Below, piece after piece: positions 10,401 to 25,000 of a stretch of DNA of 64,000 bases. The stretch covers positions 10,284,729 through 10,348,728 of the forward strand of contig CM049314.1 of NCBI GenBank assembly GCA_026874595.1, written 5' to 3'. The DNA comes from Sipunculus nudus (Eukaryota; Annelida; Sipuncula; Golfingiida; Sipunculidae). Position numbers and translations under genes: made by a program. Each line of letters opens with the position of its first letter. Within the stretch, counting starts at the first letter, position 1. Below the pieces are notes generated by a model. It saw only the letters and a list, made by a program, of their open reading frames with translations. It was not told where the DNA came from and did not search any database.

Positions 10401-13400
10401 AAAATTTACGTCAAATATATTCCTTTAAGACATGTTTAACAGATACAATTACCAGTTTGTCTTCAATCTCAAAAAAAATATTTGTGTAATGAGTTAAAGT
10501 GCTACTAGTGTTGGAGCTATGGGTGAAGAATAATTCAGCAACTGCAGGACAGTAAAAGACTGCACAAAAAAGTGCATGACACTTGTGCTTAAGATATGGT
10601 CAAGCATATCTCCCAGTTTCATAAAGTTCCCAAATATGCGTGATGATTTTTAAATCACTACTAGTTATAAAGCCTCCCCCAATACAGGTAGGGGAGCCTT
10701 ATAGGGATTAATGAGTTTATTTCTATATTCATATTTGGGTAAAAATAATTTGTGCATGGACCTACTTAGACCCATCATTTTCAATTAAAAAAAAATGTTG
10801 ATCTTATTGCATAATCTGTACTAGATCATCAGTTTTACTGATTATCAAACCTCAAATTCTGGTACAATATTAGGCCTAAGGAACAGATTTGTACCTGACT
10901 TTTTTCACCTTGATCTTATTCCCAAGGTTGTACACTCTGTAGACATTTATCCATTAACGCTCGGGATGCGGGCCTCAGGGGGAGGCTTCCAGTGATTGCT
11001 TGGCAATAGTATGGGGGGGGGGGGAGGGACGGAGGGGGTAAGTTAAGAAATCTACTCATTAAAAGTCTGAAAAAAAGTAAAAAAAAATTGTATAATACAG
11101 TAAAATAAAGTATAATAAGGCAGTGCTATAAATAAGTACACATCTGTGCCTACAGGCTAATGGAAGCTCCATGCTCAGGGGTACTACTCGTGGCTATTCT
11201 CGTATATTCTGTGCTAAGGTTCTTATAGTTATACCCTGGTCAGAGCTGCTGTCAGAAGGTAGCGGGAATTTGGGGTCCGTTTCTGGGGAGGAATACTGGC
11301 TGGCACTGGCCATGTGGGTCAAGAAATCACCTGGGCATGATCCTGATAAAAATCATACATGAAAAATTTGTCAGTTTTGACTAATAAAAAATAAAATAAT
11401 TATACTGACATCTGAGAAGTGTACCCAATCCATGCACAGTCCGTAACTGAAACTCGTAGTGGTAATTGAGTACACAAAACCAGCTAAAAACTCCCTTTAT
11501 CAGACCAGAATATGCTCATATATGCAATTTATGGATGCTATATTGAGAGTTTAGGATATCTTTTTACCAAATTACCAATCATTTGAAGTCTACATATTAT
11601 ATAAAAGTTAAGAAAGACTCATGTCAATCATGTCAGGACTACCATACAACTATGTGTATAACTGAAACTTACAAAGGTTAGAGTTAAATGATACATTTTC
11701 TTTATTAACATTACATTATTTAGGTTTCCTAAATATCTTAGAGTCTGGTATAATTCGCTACTAAATGTTAAATTAACTAATAAAAGAAAAAACGAATAGG
11801 TTGATACCAAATTGTGATACAACAGTTCTTTTGTGACAATTTTCCTGACATTCCTTCATGACAGGGTAGCCAGGTTCACCTGTGGCCTTTGACCAAATTT
11901 ATATGTGTGGGTACACTTGGTCCTGTAGGTGGTCACAGTTTAACATACTAATACAATCTTCATGTTAATCTGGTGTTTTGACCAAATTAAAGGGTGAGAC
12001 ACACTGACTAAATGAGAAAAACTAACTGTATATTTTCTAAATTTAAACAAAAAGTAAATTTCTTTTAATTATTAGTAATTTGTTAGTAAATTGTCATTAT
12101 GACTACCATTCATCACAAAGTATATACTACCAGGGGTTTTGGACAACAAATAATGATAACAACATATGCAATGCATGTTACATAGCTACCTGCAACATTA
12201 TTTACATGCCATTAGTTATATGTGTGTAATCATATAATAACATCATATGCACACTGTCACAGATTTCAATATCAGCAAAATTTTGTGAATCAATTTTTGT
12301 CACTGCTTTTGATGATTAAAAGAAATTCTTAAATGCCAAAAATAAGGTCTAAGTGACTTAATTTTGTGATAATATTTGTTGGTGTCTAAGGCTGGCATGT
12401 ACCTTGTTATTTAAAATGCTCTATACCATCCATATATACTATTATTATTGTTAATGTAGAATTAAGATGAAGCTAACAACTTAATAATGATGATGTAATA
12501 TAATAATAATACATAATAATGATTCACCTTGTTCTTTATTCTACAAATTATCGGTTACAGAATATATCACTAAAATGTTTAACATTTTATTTAAACCAAC
12601 CTGTTACATCTTAGGTTGACAATTTCTGAAAAATATTCAGTTTCCAACCCTGCAACATTTCATGGTGTGCTACCTGTATTTGCTCCTGTATTTGTAGTAT
12701 GACGGTGTAGTACAGTGAGGTAGTATTACCTGATATACCTCTATTTTACCTGAGCTACAGGTATTCCAGCTCTTTCCCTTCAATCAGATTCAAGTTTCCT
12801 ATTTATGTATATCATAAAATCCTGAATATCCCAGTAAAATATTGCAGTCTTTGCAAAAAAAAGGTTGATTCCATTACCCTCTTCCTCACCAAACCACACG
12901 CCCTCACCACCAGCAGTGTCTAACACCATGCAGTTAGTACAGGATTAGTAAGTTAGTACAGAACATCTGGGTTTAGTTTGTGCATTCACACCTGGTAGAC
13001 ATCCTGTATATTATCATTATTATTATTATTTATTATTATTGCTTATTTATGAAGTGTTCATCCAGAAGCGGATCTAAGGGGGGTCCAGGGGGTCCTGACC
13101 CCCCCTTTTCCTGTTGCCACAACCTTTTTTATATGGGTTTCAGACCAAATTTCACGGCTTGGACCCCCCCTTTTCCCAGACCTGGGACCTTTTTTTATAA
13201 ATTTTATGAGTCCTCCTGGGTTGGACCCCCCCCCCCCCCCTTTTCCTGAATCCTGGATCTGCCCCTGTCATCCAGCAAACAAGTGCTAATACAATAATCT
13301 GATATAATAAAAGTTAAACCCATAAAAATTAATATATGCAAGTCTCAGATAAAATGAATTAAAATATGACTAAATAGTGATAAAAAGTACCAGAAAAAGT

Positions 13401-16010
13401 AGGTTAAGAAACTAATGTTATGTACTAATAAACACTTGTTGGATCTTTATTCAATAAATATATTTAAAACTTATAGCTCATAGGCATCTCTGAAATAGGT
13501 ATGTCTTAAGTCCAATATTTAAACTGTGTGTAATGGCATTTTGTAAATCATGTGGTAAGCTTTTTCATATTACAGGTGCACCATGTTCAGATTATAGTGG
13601 TTTTACTAGAAGATGTCTACTCCCAGATCTGAGGATCTTAATGGTTTTGTATTGTGTGAGGAGTTCAGACAGGTAGGCTGGTGCAAGATCAGGTAACTGA
13701 TCTTCCTCTCTCTCTCTTGTTCTCTCTCTCTCTGTTGATCTTTCTCTCTCTCTCTTTAGAGAAAGATAAAGAGAGAGAGAGAGATAAAGAGAGAGAGAGA
13801 AAGAGAGAGATAAAGACAGAGAAAGGTCCAAAAAGAGAGATAAAAATGAGAGAGAGAGGGAGAACATGAGAGAGTAAAAGAGAACAAAAAAGAAAGAGAG
13901 AGAGAAAGATCAAAAGAGAGATTCAAATGGGTCAATGAATGTAGATGGTAACTAATTTACACAATGTAATTATGTTTTAGCTTAAGTTGTGCCTTGTGTA
14001 ACTTCAAGAATTTAGCAGTTTGTAATAACTTACACTCAGATAAGTTATACTGAACTCTTTCTTTATAATTAGTATTTTTGTGTTGGAACATGGCAGATGT
14101 TGTTTGCCCTGTTGAGGTGGAGAATGTACATCTCTGCTTACTTTTTCTTGATCTTGGTGGGGTTTGTCTAACAAATTTTGAGAAATGTAAGAGGATACAT
14201 CACTTGTTACCAACAATTTGACAAAGAGTAAACATTAAATGGTCATTTGCCTCTTCTAACATGAATGAAATGCTTATATTTAAACATTATGTTACCAATA
14301 TTAATGGTCTAGAAGAGGATTTAGAACAGAGACCTTATGTTCCCATTTTCAATGGTCTAGCAGAGGATTTGGTACAGAGACCTTATGTTCTCATTTTCAA
14401 TGGTCTAGCAGAGGATTTGGAACAGGGATCTTTTGTTCCCATTGTCAATGGTCTAGCAGAGGAGTGGATCAGAGACCTTATGTTCTCATTTTCAATGGTC
14501 TAGCACAGGATTTGGTACAGGGATCTTTTGTTCCCATTGTCAATGATCTAGCAGAGGATTTGGTACAGAGACATTATGTTCTCATTTTCAGTGGTCTAGC
14601 AGAGATTTTGCTACAGGGATCTTTTGTTCCCATTGTCAATGGTCTAGCAGAGGATTTGGTACAGGGATCTTTTGTTCCCATTGTCAATGGTCTAGCAGAG
14701 GATTTGGAACAGAGACCTTATGTTCTCATTTTCAATCGTTTAGCAGAGGATTTGGAACAGAGACCTTATGTTCTCATTTTCAAGTTAGCAGAGGATTTGG
14801 AACAGGGAATTAATGTTCCCAATATCCACCATCTGGTGGAGGATTTTGTACTAAACTTCTGTGTTCCAGTTGTCCTGAGTCTACTTGAGGATTGGTACAA
14901 ACACTATGTTCATGATATTCATCTTCTAGAAAAGGATTTGGTAATAAAAGGTAAATGGAGCCTGTTTGTGGTCTTATATCACTAATAATGTCGGGCTTCC
15001 TGGTTTTTCAGGTCTTTTCACTTTTGTATCTTATCTGGGCTCCTTGAAGATATATACAATTTTAACCCATGTTGCCAAAAAGGCAGTATTGTGTTATTCA
15101 TTCTATTCCTGCCACACATCTCCAAATCACTCTTGGGTAGAGAAATTACACCCTTGTTGTAACTCACTACATGCTTTGGACAGGAGTCTTAGCATGGAAG
15201 GGGTCTGATCAGGACTTGAACCTACAACCTTAAGCTGGCAGTCACAAGTTCAGCAACCTAAAAATTACACCACCTCTCTCCTTACACACCTTATATTCCC
15301 ATTTCCCATCATCTAGCAGAAAATTTGCTATAGAGAATTGATGATCCCATGGTGATTAGTCTAAATCAAATTTAACACAGAGACTTTTTCCCACTGTCAT
15401 TGGTCAAGCAGAGGACTTGGTAGAGAGACCATATATTCCCAGTGTCAATGGTCCAGGAGAAGAATTGATAGTGAGACTGTATATTCCCATTGCCTATGGT
15501 CTAAAGGAAGATATGGTAGAGAAACAGTATGTTCTCATTGTCCTTAGTCTAGTCGAGGATTTAGTACAGAAACTATGTTCCCATTGTCCATGGTCTTGCG
15601 GAGGATTTGGTACAGAGACCTAATGTTCTCATTCTTCTTAGTCTAGAAGGAATTTAGTACATGGTCAAGGAGAAGATTTGTTTGTGAGACTCTTATGTTC
15701 CTATTTTCTTGTAGAAGATTCTTTGCAGAGACCACATGTTCCTATTGACCATGGATTAGCAGAGGATTAGGTAGAGAGACTGTATGCCATTCAGCTAGAG
15801 GCCTTAAGAGTTTAGAAGATCTGGCATAAAGACCTACTACCCATATTTAGTTTTGTCTGATTCTGTATGTCACTGTACGCATAAATGACAGAAAGTAGAG
15901 GATAAAATCCAGGAACCTTAAATGTGTCTAAACTAAAAGTAAATTTGATCAAATAAGTAGCAAATTCACAGACAAATTTTATAAATATTTAAGTTGTACA
16001 TTTGCTGGTA

Positions 16011-16054
<44 letters not shown>

Positions 16055-19000
16055 TTAAAATAAGTATGCATTACAAAAATAAAAATTAATTTGGAAAAAT
16101 ATTGTTGTCAAGGTCAGACTAATTAAATCCAATGGTTAACCTCCATGAAAAAGGGAAGAGAATGATTAAAAGACAATTAATTATAAAATAATATTTTTCC
16201 TCATGATATGCATTGAAATCTAAATGATATTTGGAGGTTAGTAAACACACCAATACAAAGCAGAAAACAAGCATTTTTCCTAAAATACATGTCATGCTCC
16301 AAAAGATGCTATCAATGTAGAACTCTGCTGTCTAAGTTAGTATACAATCTGAGTATAAAGGTGTTAGTATTTATACTGAAATGTAGTCTGCTACTTTCAC
16401 TCATCGTTTCATGCCTAAAGGTAATATTCAATATATTCATATGCAGTACTACTAGGTATGCATTATGTATGCAAATGCAGCTAGGAATCAGTCATATTAA
16501 ATTCTCCTAGAATGATTCCATTGTGCGTATGCAGTACATATGCATATGTATATATGCATATGCAGCAAAATTTTGTTTGCTCACTGTACATTTATTAATT
16601 GAAAACACATAAGAATGTTAATGACAGGGAATGCAACACATTGGCTGCTGCATACATACCACATATGCATACATATTAATGGAATCACAGGCGTCCAATT
16701 TCTGACTGCACAGGCAAATGTAATGCATATGTACTGCATATGCAAATATGGAATGCTATAGCTTTATTCAGCTTACAGCTTTAGTATGAGATCACATAAC
16801 AAAGCTAACATACTCTAATATTAGAACCTACAAATATGCCAGCAGTACAAGTTAGTAACAGACACAATCACACACATACACACACACTGTTAGTATTAGT
16901 GTTAGTAGGCCACTTGGGTAGGGTTAGTTATGCTCTTGAATTGGACAGTGCCACCCAGTGTGACTGTCAATCAAGTCTAGAGATATCTCAATATTGCAAG
17001 CCCAAAGGAACACAACATGTATACCGTGCAACACCCAGTGCAGAGTTCAAGTACCGAAACAATGCCCACTATCAATACAATGTTTTGTAATAATAAGACA
17101 GATGTTTATGCGCAGGAATAACAAAAACATAAACACTTCTGCAAGGAGTTTAGAAAATGCTCTATATTTCAGTATTTTTAAAACACAAGGTGATCACTTG
17201 CTATTAGCAGAGACAGGCCTTGGTTCAAACTAGGGGAGAAACAAATCAAACAGATTTGAAGTGGAACCTAAGTGATATCCATGATACATTATTTTCACTG
17301 TTTGAAATGTCAAAGTGGTAAACTGCAAATTTTCAAACAAAATTTCTTGTCTTTAGTGCTTAATCCAAACTGTGTCACAAACCCTGAAATCAGAAAATTT
17401 TGAGGATGCTCTACACCAAAAAATCTATAAATATCTTGTTTTTTTAAAGCTTTGAGAAGCAACTGCAATTTGTGAATAAGTTTTCGGTTAGACTGGTGCC
17501 AGAGGAAACGGAAAGCTTGGAAGCTTCAAGGCAGATTGATGCCACCATAAAGTAAGCCATAACAGAGTTAAACCTAAGCCAGAACAGAGTTAAAACCAGA
17601 GTATACAGAAATTTCTACTTCTGTAAGACCAATATTATACAGCAAAACAAACTGTGAATATGTGAACAAGTTACATCAACAGTTGTATTAACTGGAGTAG
17701 ATTTCTTCATTCACAGGAATTCACTTTTTCACTCACAACAGTGATTTGGTTCATACTGTGTTTTCATATTACCATGGGGCCACAAGCTACCTTTGCCAAA
17801 ATTATACAAGATAGTCAAATATATAACTATTATCACATTGACCAAAAAAGAAAATGTATTCCTATGAACAGCATTTCACTGGTCCTATATTCACTAAGTA
17901 TTAAAAATGAGCATATTTTCTTAACTAGTATATCAACATATGCTTTCGTGATCCAAGAAGACGGCGGCATATGTTGAGTATTGGGTAACATTAACATCTG
18001 CTGATGTAATTTGTCCTGTCTTGATGGTGGTGCTCAACCAATACCTATATAATACCACACATACCACAGACATGGTGCTCTGATATTTTACACTCATACA
18101 AAAAAATAACTAACTCTCACTGACACAGACTTGCTTAATTCAGCCATTACAATAGTGTACCAAGTATCGGTAATAAAGAAACAAAATATGCTGTGCAATA
18201 TGGCCAGAAAAATTTTATTTTAATCAAAAAAAATATTTTTAAATCTTTATAAATGTATTGACCATAATATTATAGTCTTTTATACCATATTTTCCCAGAT
18301 AATCTCTCTTTTACAGATATAATATATTATATATATTGTATTAGATTCAATAAATATTTGCTAGAGTAGTCATAGTTACCATGCTGGCTGGGTATATTTT
18401 TATCTTTTTTTTATTTTTGGTAAGTGAAAATATCCGAGCACACATGCATCCTATTCATGTTAGTAAAACAGCACTTCGGCAACCACACAAATACAACAAA
18501 CACAAATATAACTCCTGTCGACTATGTACCAGACCACCCCATGCTCACAGACCAATCTAACCAAGCAGCCAAAATCCATAACATGTGCTGGTGCTTCACG
18601 TGTGCAATATCCCACCCAAAATACAGTGTGTCACAGAATACCAAAATGTGAATAAGTAAAAAAACATGTGAAACATATACAGATGATATGTAATGATATG
18701 CAAATAATATGTAAATGACATGTCAGTGATATGCAAATTATATGTAAATGATATGGTAATGATCATGGAAATGATTTGCAAATGATGCTGATATGCAAAT
18801 TATATGTAAATTATGTGGCAATGCTATTATTGTGATACAAGGCCACCACACTACCTCCTTCAGCTGCTGCGGCCTCATCATCCATTAGGCTTGGCTGGCG
18901 ACTGTACTGTTCGAGAATTTTGCTGCCGTCAAAGGCAGAGATCCGGCGGCTGAGTCTGCGTGGCTTTCCTGGTGTGACAGGGCTCCCCTCCAGTGTTGAC

Positions 19001-22000
19001 TGACGGCTGAGCTGCTGCGCTCCATGGACCGATGACTGGCTCATCAGGGTGGCTTCAAAATTACAAGAAGCATTTTTTTTCAAGTTTCAGAAATCCTGAT
19101 ATGCCAAACACTCTGCTTTTCATTGTAAGTTAACCTACTGTAGATATTGTATATCTTTCTTTCAACGTGTTTAAATCTAGTCCACATCATTTGTACAGAT
19201 TTTGGCTGCTGATGTCAGATGTGTCTCTGTATTTATGAAATAATAACATGAATTTCTGCATGATTATATTAAATAACTTCCTGTGCAGCCAATCTATGTT
19301 AAATATCTATTGATCTGTCACAAAAGCTACTTAATCAGCAACTTATAACATTACCAGACTAGCCTTGTAAAAGAATTATCCTGTCAAGGTTGGGTATTTT
19401 TATGTGTTGAGAATAAAGAGTTGCAAATACTAGACAAGGGGGAATAATTGACCTAAAAAATGGTGCCTTATTCTTTATTTCTACAACACATTGAAAGAGT
19501 ATATAAATAATGCCATATATGACCATTTATTCTATCTAACGATAATGTCAAATACGGGAAGAGTTGGATAGTGATGAACTAAAGGTCTGACATTTTCTCT
19601 GTCTTAAAATTTATGTAAAAAAAAAACAGCATTTCAATGCTCTACAGGTCCAGCCTCCACAGCATGTTCTCACCTCTGCTGTACATCTTGACACTTTGGT
19701 ATGGCTGTATGGAGAGTGGCATTCGCAGGATGGCAGCATGGTGCTCCAAGATGTCCTGGATACTCGACGATCGGAGCAACGCTGGCCGCTGAGAATGATG
19801 GGATCCATCGGATGCCATTGTGGTTGTTCTGGACCTCATTTCACCTGGGAATAAACAAGACATTAATAAACCTAATGACAAAACAGTCAAACTGTTCTAT
19901 AATATATATAACATAGATAAAATACATACTTAAGTCCGGTTCTGAGGGAGACCTGGTCCCTTCTAACTAATGATATTGTAAATATGATAAAATAAGCGGA
20001 CTCACTGATACAAGCTAAACTGCATATATCCCTAATAGCCCTGCTACTGATCAAATATGACTCTTGCCGGTAAACAAACAGAACAATGGATTTACATATA
20101 GCATACAACAAACAATTTAAGGACTCTCTGATTATCCTTGTTTCATTATGGTAAACTACTTTTACAAAAAAAAAATAGTTATAAAATATCACAGTTAAAG
20201 GTTGGTTTTCAAGGACCAAATCACAAAATTTTATAAAAATTTAAGAAAATTATAATTGCAGGAGGACTTTGAACTACCATTAATACTACAGTATTGTGTA
20301 GGAATCACAAAATGAAATTTTAGAGACTGAATTAATACAGCAAACCACAGTATGATAGAAAGCCTGGCATTTCATCAATAGCAATAGATCATTCTATAAG
20401 GAATCAATTATGTGCACCCACATGACTGTCTCCATAAATCTAAGCTAACACATAAGCTAACACTTACCAATGGTGATGAATTCCTCGCGGATGTGCTTGA
20501 GTTCAGCAGCCAGCTCTATCAGTATGGTTCCCTTACACTTGGGGTGAGGCATGTTGTAGCCCTGGGTCTTTTGATGAACCATTTGTTGTAAGAAGTATTC
20601 CTGCTCGGTCTCACACATGGCTTTCATCATCTGATAAATATTATCATCATTATCATCATCATTATCTCATCCACAGTTACAAGTACTCTCACCTTGCATC
20701 ATATATGGCTTTATAAGTTCACCATCATCAACATCAACAGAATGAAAAAATCATCATTATCATTATCTCATCCACAGTAAGAGGTACTCTCAACATGCAT
20801 CATACAAGACATTTTAGCTTCACTATCAACAGGATGGAAAAATCTTCATCATCATCATCTCATCTATTGTTGAAATGTGCACAGAAAAAATACAGTGTGT
20901 CAAAAATACACCTATAGCATAATATTTAGATAGATAAATAATAATAATCAAATAACAATCAAATAATAATAAAAATTTCTGACCTTAAATTGAATAAATG
21001 GCTGCAGAAGCATGTACAGCGGAGGTCGGACAGTCACCACAAAGTCCATGAAGCGCCACAACGGTAGTCCTCCTGGAAGTACGCGTTACATGGTGCATTG
21101 TTCTTTGTCTTTCATAAAACTGTGAACCTGTAAAAGCTGAAGGAGAAGTTACCTCCTGGGCAGAGGGGAGGAGTATAACTAGCTTATACAGGCATTAGAT
21201 TTCAATAGAGAAAGTGCATTTTTTAAAGCTTTCTATTAGACCAGAAGGAATCAGTTTGTCCATCTCTCTCTTCCATATAAGTAAACTCCTTTTATCACTA
21301 AAAGGAGAAATACCTTATTATGACTGTGTACAATAGACTGTTTTAATAATTACATTTCTCCTTTTGTTGATATAGAAAAATACTTAGTTAATTTAGCTGA
21401 TTGCTCCAAAAGACATTTAAACATATATTCTTTCTTCATTTATTGCCAACCATATGATGCACCTCACACATTATGCAATCTCCCTTTTCTACACTCAGCA
21501 ATTTCTTCAGAATGGGACAGGCTCTTTAAATCTCATATAGGTTAGAAATTGAATTGGAATATAAGAGACACTTTTACCACCATATATGTATGAGTCCTTG
21601 TTAAATGGTCACATGGCTTGTCAAATAACATACCCATCAACCTCAGTCCTAGGTCTGCGACAGTTTTCGTGATGCGGTGCCACTCAGTGGCCAGCTGCTT
21701 CTCAAAACATACCATCAGTATTTTCAAACCTAGAATAGATAAAATAAGATTACAATACATGGTAAAGAATCCTATATAACATCTAGGTGCCACTGGAAAC
21801 TTTACAGTTAACAAACAGTCATAAAGAGCAAGAATAAAAAAGAAACATATATTTGTTTCAATCTAATAAAAAAATTTATAAATAAAATTTCAATCATAAA
21901 CAAAGGAAAGTAATTTCTAAATTTTAATTAATAAATTAATTAGAGAAATGTACATAATAAATTAGGTGTAGTTTGGCAAGTTGTATGGACAAAACAAACT

Positions 22001-25000
22001 GTTTACTAATATTTTGTTTTTCATAATATTTGATTGTTTAACATTAATCCAGCCAAAATGATTTACCATGAACTTAGCAGTGATTGTGTATGCATACTTA
22101 TACTGGGAATACAAAACATTGTTACAAACTGATATAAAATGTATGGGTACAAATAAATAACACTAGGAAGTGTGTTATAGTCCTGACATATTTTACAGAT
22201 TCTGTACACAAAACAGATCAAAAGCTGAAACTAAATATCAATAATACAAATATTGAAGGTTAACTATGACAAACACTTCTTAATCAGCAAAGCCAGGGTT
22301 TACTGCTGTTTCAACAGGCAGCATAAAACACAGTAAAATTACTGATGGCTGTGAAAACAAAACGAAATAAGAAAAAATCTGAGGTCAAATAATATTTTAT
22401 TATCATAGTGCAGCAAAGGTGACCTCTATCATATATAAGTAGTTGGTCCTCACTGCCTCCTTCACGAGGGTATGTGTTCATCCCCGTTTGTGAATGTTTG
22501 TGTGTGTTTTTGTTCACAACATAGAGACACAATCATAAAGGGAATCTCATGAAATTTTCAGAGCATTTCTGGAATGGGCCAATGAAAAATCAATTAGATT
22601 TTGGTGTGGATCAGGGTATAATCCGGATTCAGGAATATTCAGGGAATATCCACAAATGTACACCTTGGAATGAACCTTGGAATATGGGCCAAATAAGTGA
22701 ATGCTAACACAATTTTTGGAGAATCCCACAAGAGGGACCCCCACATGGTGGAGGTTTGCATTCCTTAGAATACAGATTTCTAGTTTTTGCTTTGTGCTGA
22801 ACTTGTAATGGATGCTTCTTTTGGTGCTTTCATCACCAGACACATAGAGTGTAAAATCACTTTAAAATATCTCATGTCAAAAATTTTAATTTATCAGTAG
22901 CAGTTTGAGGTTGGTCACCCATGCTGCACTCTTGCTGTGACTGTTATAACAACAAACTCTACAAACAGTGCAGTATACACATGTGCAAACTCGTGAAATC
23001 ATAGGAAGCAGGCCTGAAACAGAACACTCTCGTGAATGTGAAACTCTCTCTAGTTACAGCTTATTCCTGAACTACTGCTACATTATCTAACTTATTACTA
23101 ATACGTAGTTATCTTACTAAACAATACATGTGCCTTTGAAAGGAAAAGTGGGAAAGACAGAGAGAAGAGAAGGAGAGAGAGAGAGGAAGGTCTGAGTGAC
23201 TGAGGGAGATTTTGTACACCACACTGACTAACCTTATCTTGAATCCTTGTTTTATTTCTGACAGTCATTTTGACAAACTTAGATGTGACTGATACAGGTA
23301 TTTGGTGCTGTCAAAACTTACTTACAGTTATAATCATAGGATATCAGCAAATATTAAGAGCTTAGTCCCATTTTTTTCTAACTTAGAGTACACACAATTA
23401 CCCTCCAACGGCAACTGTCACTGGCACATCAGACTGTGAAGATTATCTTTATTCAAAGAGGAAATTTTCTCTTTATGTCTCCCCTCAAAAACCTTTTTCA
23501 CTTACATGTTGTCTGTACTAAAAATATGTTTTTTTTAAACACAGTTAATGAAGAAGTCCTGTCTTTGTAGTTGCATTTCAAAATAACCATGTTGCATCCT
23601 GTAAACTTAAAAAAAGGTTAGAAAATGTTAACATATTTGTAGCTTGATAACCCTGTAAATTTTAGGTGATTAGCATTACAGACACTTAATATTACTGAGC
23701 AGTGCAAAATTTCAATGTCTTTCAAATGAACAGTCAACAAATCTACCTGTGTTTCATGCTTACAGCACCTTACTACTGTATAAGCCTGTATTATGCCTGC
23801 AGTTCTCTGCCAGCTCTACAGTCTAACGTACACCCAGCCAAAGCCAGGTGATTGACACATGCTGTTAGTATGTGGATTCAGAGGTCATTTCAAGGTGAAC
23901 CTTTGTTCGTGGGCAGACAAGTGTGCCACTTTGATCCTCATCACTGTTAACTTACACTTCCACCAGTTCTAACATTGTATCAAAAGAAAAAGCTATTAGG
24001 TCAATTTCCGGAAAAAAATGGAACAAGTATGATAAATCATTACAAAAAACTTAGGTCAAAGGTCAAGGATATCCCATAATATAATATAACATCTGAAAAA
24101 AGTTTCAACAAACTGAAATGACCTCTAAAAGAAGGCATGTGATGGTGAGATATTTTTCAAACATAGGTCAAGGGCACTGAAATGACCTCTAAATTACACT
24201 GTGCTGATAAGGAATTAGTACATTTTGTTGATAGATAGAATTCCAGTGGAACCTGTTTCTCCATGCTGCTTGGTCAACTGTTTGACACTGAACCAACTCC
24301 ACATCAAAGTCACTGTTTTCCTAGGCCAAGGTCACAAATTTTTATGCTCAAGCAGAGCAATGAAGGGAGGTTTATATAACTGATTAAATGGACAAATCTG
24401 TCCACTGGAATTCATCCTTTACCTGACTTTAAGGTTGACCAGTTTCAAAAGAGTCTGAGGTAATTACACACACATAAAAAAAGAAACTAATAACTTAAAG
24501 ACGTTTTCCACTTACTTTATTTTTAATCATACTATTATGCTGAATCCAATTGATATGTAAGCTTCTGGTTGTTTTTGAGTAGTTTATAACTTGGCTCACT
24601 TTGTGGTTTTCAAATGAATTTACTCTTCCAGCATATTTAAATGTCTGTTCATGTCATAAATTCATCACAAACAATTGGACTCTTGGTAGTCAAGCACACC
24701 ACTGCAAGCAGCCCATGAGTACCCTGGTACATAATATTGAAGCTAATGGAGTTATAAGAACTAAATACCAAACCTAACTTAAAAATGAATGTCATTGTTA
24801 ATAAAAAATTAAGATAGTCAAATTCTTAATGCAGAGAAAAAAATCCCACAAAGCTTATAATAATACAAATTAGGTATGGTATATGTTTAGCTATTCATAC
24901 AATTCCCCCATAATGCTGTATTTTACTTTTTTTTCAATTATTCTTGATTTGTCTAAAATAAAATCAAGCTAGAGCCAAATTATATCACCAGTATAAAAGA

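Larger units (their letters stand above)
11331..18854 (-). other. UNC80 intron 25 (7.5 kb), repeat-rich
   Basis: It holds a 205-bp MITE, a LINE 3'-end relic, TC/GA tracts, a 48-bp minisatellite, a tRNA-like SINE fragment, a (CA)n(TA)n tract and an octamer-containing repeat, each listed separately. Between 16440 and 16745 the palindromic word TGCATATGCA and related ATGCAAAT-like words recur. No further exon was seen. Confidence 0.6.

Noticed and set aside
11171-11362. Plus-strand open frame of 63 codons
   Set aside because: It is the shadow of UNC80 exon 26 on the minus strand, which has proper borders and phase.
13592-13913. Ser/Leu-rich and Arg/Glu-rich frames on both strands
   Set aside because: They are translations of (TC)n/(GA)n tracts. 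Only the LINE relic at 13478-13692 carries meaningful residues.
15205-15283. A functional tRNA gene on the minus strand
   Set aside because: The B box is good, but the A box and anticodon stem are degraded and no acceptor stem pairs, so it fits a SINE fragment better.
22547-22843. A 98-codon minus-strand frame as a possible gene
   Set aside because: Its sequence looks like a dispersed intergenic repeat (GGTGGAGGTTTGCATTCC-type words), with no splice borders fitting UNC80 and no recognisable domain.
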